From the NCBI GenBank assembly GCA_021791615.1, contig JAJYWG010000282.1, positions 1 through 9,108 of the forward strand: a stretch of DNA of 9,108 nt, in the 5' to 3' direction. A program made the position numbers and the translations under genes. This document shows positions 6,350 through 9,108 of the stretch, piece by piece. Under the pieces are notes generated by a model, which saw only the letters and a list, made by a program, of their open reading frames with translations, had not been told where the DNA came from and did no database searches. The stretch comes from Actinomycetes bacterium. GTDB lineage: Bacteria > Actinomycetota > Acidimicrobiia > Acidimicrobiales > RAAP-2. How positions within the stretch are numbered: position 1 is the stretch's first letter; every line of letters begins with the position of its first letter.

Positions 6350-8038
6350 CTACGTCACGCAGGATTGCTGAATCCTGATGCCAGCCGTCTCAACTCGCAG
6401 AGCAAGTTCGCGCGGTTCGAATAGCGACAACGCAGGACCACGATTCGCCACGAAAGGCCAACCGGTGTCCCCCTTTTGGGTGCGCACCGGTTGCGCGTTG
6501 TGGCCGTGGTTTTCGGTCGCTGGAAAGCAACTGGGCACCCAGAAGTACGGGAAGGCTTGGCGATCCGGCGTGATCTCGACCCTGTCGATGAGGTCGCGCA
6601 AGAGCTGCTTGACCGCGTCGGGGTTGCCGTCGTCGACGACGCGACGGAGGTGGACGCGAAGTGACTCCAGCTGTTCATGGTTCGGGGCGCTCGGCGTTGC
6701 CATGGCCAGCTGGCCAGCGAGCAGCCCGCGCTGGGCGACCAGTTCGTCGCGGCGTTCGGTGAGCTCGGTGACCCGGGGCGCACAGATCGCGGCTGGCATC
6801 TCGCCCGACTCGAAAGCCCGCAAGTAGTGCTTCAGCGCTGTCTCGGCGTCGCGTAGCTGTGCCTCGATGCTGGCAATCTCGGCTTCGAGCTGCGAACGGC
6901 CGTCCGTTACGTCCGCGACCGCGGCGGAGATGGCCTGCTCGACGAGGTCCGATCGAGACAACGTCTGGATGAGGACGCCGATTACGGCGTCCTCCAGGTC
7001 TTCTGCGGCGACCCGCTTGTTGGTGCAGCCCTGGAGACCTTTGGTCTGGCGGTTCCCACAGGCGTAGTAGCGGTAGAAGCCGCTCCGCCCCTTCGTACCA
7101 GCACCGAAGTACGCGCCGCCGCAAGCCCGACACCGGAGCAAACCGGTGAGCAGGTAGTCGGAGGTGTTAGGGGCGCGCGTCTCGACGAGCGCGGCTCGCT
7201 CGTCGAGCAACGCTTGGGCTCGGGCGAACAGGTCGTCGTCGACGATGGAGGGGTGCTTGCCGTCGTAGATCTCCTCGCCGTGGGAGATCTTGCCGACGTA
7301 GGCAGGGTTGCGCAGCACGCGCAGGACCATCTGGTTGCTCCAGAGGCGGTCGCCACGGTTGCGGATGCCGGCGTCGTTCAGCTGGCTCGCCAACGCCGTC
7401 GCGCCGAGGTGCTCGTCCGCGTAGGCGAGGTAGATCCGCCGCACAGTCGCGGCTTCCGTCGGGTCGGGGACGAGCGTTTTGTTCGCCGAGTCGACGCGAT
7501 AACCGAAGGGTCCCCGTCCTCCGAGCCACTCCCCTCTCGCCGCTTTGCGTTCGAACCCCTTGGAGATGCGGTCGATGAGCAAGCTGCGCTCAAACTCGGC
7601 GAAGATCCCGAGCAACTGGAGCAACATGCGTCCGACCGGTCCCTGCGTGTCGATCGGTTCGGTGGCCGAACGCAGCGCGACGTCGGCGGCGCCGAGAGCC
7701 TCCACGATGCTCATCAGACCGACGATCGAGCGAGTCAGCCTGTCGATCCGGTAGACGAGGAGCACGTCGAACTCGCCCGCCTTGGCTGCCGCGAGCGCAG
7801 CCTGGAGGCCCGGGCGTTCGAGCGTGGCCCCCGACGCCTGGTCGACGAAGCGGTGCGTGATGACGTGCCCCGGTTGCGAGGACACGAACGCTTCGAGGCC
7901 CTTGGTCTGCGCTTCGAGTGAGTAGGGCTGATTGACCTCATCGGTCGAGACTTGGGTGACGATCGCGACCCGCGTGCTTTCCGCTGATCCGTTGAGCGCT
8001 GCACGTGGCGCCGTCCGTCGTCGAGGTCTACCGGGCAT
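6350..8038 (-). CDS. Second large serine recombinase, with an altered active-site motif
   Basis: The product has 562 residues. The resolvase domain spans 23-160: VAIVTQVSTDE with catalytic Ser31, QASGATLERPGL (Arg75), VYRIDRLTRS (98-104; Asp99, Arg100, Arg103), EFERSLLIDRI. A Recombinase domain covers about 175-285 (GRGPFGY, LRNPAYVGKI). The zinc ribbon has Cys303, Cys306, Cys327 and Cys338, and a coiled coil follows at about 380-445. The residue two before the serine is Gln29 (codon CAA), where the family has an almost invariant Arg (Arg8 of gamma-delta resolvase), so activity may be reduced. Start: ATG 8038 is preceded by AGGAGGGAG; the frame stays open to 8158 but that extension reads in another gene's DNA. 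It overlaps the small upstream gene by 11 bases. It is not closely alike in sequence to the recombinase beside ssrA, so it probably comes from a separate element. Confidence 0.93.
   Translation of the reverse strand: MPGRPRRRTAPRAALNGSAESTRVAIVTQVSTDEVNQPYSLEAQTKGLEAFVSSQPGHVITHRFVDQASGATLERPGLQAALAAAKAGEFDVLLVYRIDRLTRSIVGLMSIVEALGAADVALRSATEPIDTQGPVGRMLLQLLGIFAEFERSLLIDRISKGFERKAARGEWLGGRGPFGYRVDSANKTLVPDPTEAATVRRIYLAYADEHLGATALASQLNDAGIRNRGDRLWSNQMVLRVLRNPAYVGKISHGEEIYDGKHPSIVDDDLFARAQALLDERAALVETRAPNTSDYLLTGLLRCRACGGAYFGAGTKGRSGFYRYYACGNRQTKGLQGCTNKRVAAEDLEDAVIGVLIQTLSRSDLVEQAISAAVADVTDGRSQLEAEIASIEAQLRDAETALKHYLRAFESGEMPAAICAPRVTELTERRDELVAQRGLLAGQLAMATPSAPNHEQLESLRVHLRRVVDDGNPDAVKQLLRDLIDRVEITPDRQAFPYFWVPSCFPATENHGHNAQPVRTQKGDTGWPFVANRGPALSLFEPRELALRVETAGIRIQQSCVT
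6360..6377. terminator. Perfect 7-bp hairpin at the 3' end of the second recombinase
   Basis: CAGGATT (6360-6366) and AATCCTG (6371-6377) are perfect inverse complements around the tetraloop GCTG. The hairpin sits in the last codons of the recombinase (stop at 6350-6352). There is no U-tract on either strand, so a rho-independent terminator is not proven. It may instead be an mRNA 3' stabilising hairpin, part of an attachment site, or chance. Confidence 0.3.
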
Positions 8039-8267
8039 CCGCGCGTCTCCCTCCTGGGCTGGTTTCCCGCATCGACGAGACCTCCACCAGGCCGGTGGAG
8101 TCAAGTGCGTGCGGCGCGAGCCAGTCCCGACGGAGATGGGCGGTGAGCAGCGCCGCAAATGAGGCGATTGCGCGTGCGCGGCGCTCTGCGTCCATCGGCA
8201 GATGGCGGGCGGGATGGACGACGAGGGCGCTTTTCGCCCTGCGACGGCCGTTGGTGGCGGTGGTCAT
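8028..8267 (-). CDS. Small hypothetical protein overlapping the second recombinase start
   Basis: The 79-residue product MTTATNGRRRAKSALVVHPA... begins with a basic segment, followed by a probable amphipathic helix (MDAERRARAIASFAALLTAH, residues 25-44) and a polar tail. Third codon positions are G/C-rich over most of the length. The stop (TAG 8030-8028) falls 11 bases inside the recombinase gene, which implies coupled expression. Start: ATG 8267 has no obvious Shine-Dalgarno, and a TTG at 8288 is possible. No domain is recognised. Small helical genes often sit just before serine recombinases in actinobacterial elements, and a role as regulator or recombination directionality factor is conceivable but unsupported here. 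Confidence 0.6.
   Translation of the reverse strand: MTTATNGRRRAKSALVVHPARHLPMDAERRARAIASFAALLTAHLRRDWLAPHALDSTGLVEVSSMRETSPGGRRADAR
8047..8055 (-). promoter_or_regulatory. Ribosome binding site that fixes the second recombinase start
   Basis: On the minus strand AGGAGGGAG precedes ATG 8038 by 8 bases (11 from the GGAGG core). It lies inside the last codons of the 79-residue gene, so translation of the recombinase is probably coupled to that gene. It is the reason for preferring 8038 over the longer open frame. Confidence 0.7.
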
Positions 8268-8392
8268 GGGCGGCCCACGACCGGGCAAGCGTCACTACAA
8301 GAACATGGGGTCGAGCCGCGGTTTTCAACAAAGTCGCTCGCGACGCCGCTACCGCATCGCCGGCTGATTCCCCAGAAGTGGCCGGTGCGGCC

Positions 8393-8709
8393 GCGGGGTA
8401 GTCGCGGTTCCCGGCACGGGCAGCAGGTCTTCGGGCGCGGGGTAAACGCGGGGCAGTCCGTATTCTGGCGCGGGGTAAGCGCGGGGCAGTCCCCGCCGGA
8501 CTCGCCCCGCCGTCTCCGACAGACCTCGAAATAGATCTCGAGCACCTCCGGGCCGACACGACACCGGGAACCCCGCGAGCGGCAGCGCGTTGCCCCGCGC
8601 CGCTGACCAGCCCGGACGCGCCTGTCGCCGAGCTGCCCCGCGAATACCCCGCGCTCGGATCGTCCCGGGGTAGCGGCGAGTGGGGTCAATTCGGGGTAAA
8701 AGCGGGGTA
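8393..8709. repeat. Array of GCGGGGYA octamers, direct and inverted, phased at 11 bp
   Basis: Plus-orientation copies: GCGGGGTA at 8393, 8437, 8470 and 8702; GCGGGGCA at 8448 and 8481; one-mismatch copies CCGGGGTA at 8665 and TCGGGGTA at 8691; a weaker GTGGGGTC at 8680 and a degenerate GCGGTTCC at 8404. Inverted copies: TGCCCCGC at 8591 and 8634, TACCCCGC at 8645. Start-to-start spacings are 11, 33, 11, 22 and 11 (8393 to 8481), 11 (8634 to 8645) and 11, 11 (8680 to 8702). Eleven base pairs is about one helical turn, so a protein binding every copy would polymerise on one face of the DNA. Iterons of a replication origin, a multimeric regulator site or a transfer/partition site would all fit. 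Confidence 0.7.
8434..8492 (+). repeat. 26-bp direct repeat pair inside the octamer array
   Basis: A 26-base unit at 8434-8459 recurs at 8467-8492 with a single difference (TAAAC against TAAGC). Each unit contains a GCGGGGTA octamer followed 11 bases later by GCGGGGCA, then GTCC. The same TA-then-CA order occurs inverted at 8652-8634. The period of 33 bases is three 11-bp steps. Confidence 0.8.
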
Positions 8710-8753
8710 GACGCCGTGGCGCGATTGCAGCTCAGAAGTGAAAGGAGCTGCCC

Positions 8754-9101
8754 GTGGACACGACCGATCCCTCCGACTCCCCCTTCGACGCCTTGGAGGA
8801 GACCTTCCGGCTGCTCTGTGACGGTCCCCGTCCTCTTGCCCTCGAGGGAACCGGCATAGCCGGCCTGCCCGACCGCCCCATCCCCCTCGTCGAGCTTCAG
8901 GCGATGCTCTTGCACCCCTCGGTCGGCTACGAGGTGCGCGACGCGGCCATCGGCCAGCTGGTCGCTCTGGCCCAGGCCGAGGGCGGGCGCTGGACGGTCG
9001 GGGTCGCCGGCGTGCTGTTGCCAGGGCTCCGCCGGGCGATCTGGCCGCTCTTCGAGGCGTGCCCGACCAAGTTGGCCGAGCTCGAAGCCGAGGCGCTCTG
9101 A
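8754..9101 (+). CDS. Hypothetical helical protein, 115 residues
   Basis: GTG 8754 is preceded by AAAGGAG with a 6-base gap, a strong ribosome binding site that fixes the start. The product begins with an acidic stretch (MDTTDPSDSPFDALEETF) and continues with GPRPLALEG, RPIPLVELQAMLLHPSVGYE, RDAAIGQLVALAQAEGGRW and VAGVLLPGLRRAIWPLFEAC. It appears mostly alpha-helical and soluble, with no signal peptide, membrane segment or cofactor motif. Third codon positions are strongly G/C-biased, as in resident genes. It ends at TGA 9099-9101, soon after a helix (KLAELEAEAL), so it might be a truncated form of a longer protein; the window ends too soon to tell. The octamer array lies directly upstream and ends 44 bases before the start, so it probably controls this gene. 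No family is assigned. Confidence 0.75.
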   Translation: MDTTDPSDSPFDALEETFRLLCDGPRPLALEGTGIAGLPDRPIPLVELQAMLLHPSVGYEVRDAAIGQLVALAQAEGGRWTVGVAGVLLPGLRRAIWPLFEACPTKLAELEAEAL

Positions 9102-9108
9102 ACCACCC

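Larger units (their letters stand above)
8268..8753. other. 486-base region without a supported gene
   Basis: The minus-strand frame from 8689 to 8264 is open, but its product is a Cys/Arg/Pro-rich string created largely by the repeats and resembles no family. The region holds the octamer array (8393-8709). A more A/T-containing core at about 8525-8550 includes AGATCTCGAG and the inverted pair CTCGA/TCGAG. The ribosome binding site of the gene at 8754 lies at its right end. A promoter for the minus-strand small gene may lie near 8290-8330 (TTGAAA on the minus strand) but has no good -10 partner. Confidence 0.55.
50..9108. mobile_element. Integrated mobile element, one end (inferred)
   Basis: The stretch beginning at the tmRNA 3' end carries two large serine recombinases, two Replic_Relax-type winged-helix genes, low-G+C envelope cargo and an iterated-repeat region, with no recognisable housekeeping gene. 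That is the gene content of an integrative element or of nested elements. No relaxase, VirD4/FtsK-type translocase or phage structural gene is seen, so I cannot say whether it is conjugative, mobilisable or phage-derived. The right boundary is not seen; 9108 is simply the window edge. Confidence 0.5.

Noticed and set aside
7214..7921. Plus-strand 235-codon open frame
   Set aside because: It is the antisense shadow of the second recombinase, which has complete motifs on the minus strand.
8039..8158. 40-residue extension of the second recombinase
   Set aside because: It overlaps the small gene in another frame, lies upstream of a strong ribosome binding site and is not family-like.
8264..8689. 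Minus-strand 141-codon open frame through the octamer array
   Set aside because: Its repeated CPALTPR/CPAFTPR peptides follow from the 33-bp DNA repeat. The product has no family-like sequence and the inverted octamer copies fit a DNA-level function better. Not fully excluded.
8393..8709. CRISPR array
   Set aside because: The repeats are 8-26 bp, in both orientations, with short spacers on an 11-bp grid, and there are no cas genes. This does not fit a CRISPR.
50..9108. Second copy of the tmRNA 3' end marking the other end of the element
   Set aside because: I looked for the T-arm (GCGGGTTCGATTCCCGC) and CACCTCCA. Only unrelated short TTCGAA or ACCTCCAC matches occur (near 6415, 7549 and 8082), so the other end is not in the window.

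Overview
This window looks like the end of an integrated mobile element in a high-GC actinomycete (Actinomycetota; nothing here fixes the genus). Hand-counted 60-base samples give about 72% G+C in the left part. The minus-strand genes have G/C-ending codons, and the families present (large serine recombinases, Replic_Relax-type winged-helix proteins, a DUF4232-like lipid- or membrane-anchored protein) are typical of that phylum.

Left edge (1-49): the 3' end of a tmRNA gene (ssrA), with T-arm and acceptor strand intact, a common chromosomal integration site. Immediately beside it, on the minus strand, lies a complete-looking large serine recombinase (start about 1562). Its reading frame runs into and across the tmRNA 3' end and leaves the window still open. 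No start-to-stop reading frame exists for it in the window, so ORF lists that require both ends would miss it; it was read directly from the minus strand.

Minus-strand block (1650-4005): transcription would run 4005 to 1. It encodes a divergent winged-helix protein (3127-4005), a poorly resolved and possibly frameshifted stretch (2555-3130) and a Replic_Relax-family protein (1650-2558), followed by the recombinase. The two junctions around the unresolved stretch are 4-base stop/start overlaps (GTGA at 3127-3130, ATGA at 2555-2558), so this reads as one coupled operon.

Central block (about 4300-6208): G+C falls to about 55% in a sample. A promoter with a perfect TTGACA -35 box drives two plus-strand genes: a secreted protein with GH25/muramidase-like landmarks and a membrane-anchored DUF4232-like protein with a threonine/proline-rich tail. 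This looks like cargo of different origin for the cell envelope.

Right block (6350-9101): a second large serine recombinase, preceded by an overlapping 79-codon small gene, both on the minus strand. Its catalytic motif has Gln where the family has Arg. Upstream, 8393-8709 contains many copies of an octamer GCGGGGYA, direct and inverted, often spaced exactly 11 bp or a multiple of 11. This array leads into a plus-strand 115-codon gene of unknown function with a strong ribosome binding site. The array is the most unusual non-coding structure in the window.

Overall reading: an integration module at ssrA (recombinase plus winged-helix operon), envelope cargo, then a second, possibly impaired recombinase module and an iterated binding-site region. 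A second copy of the ssrA 3' end was not found, so the other end of the element is outside the window.
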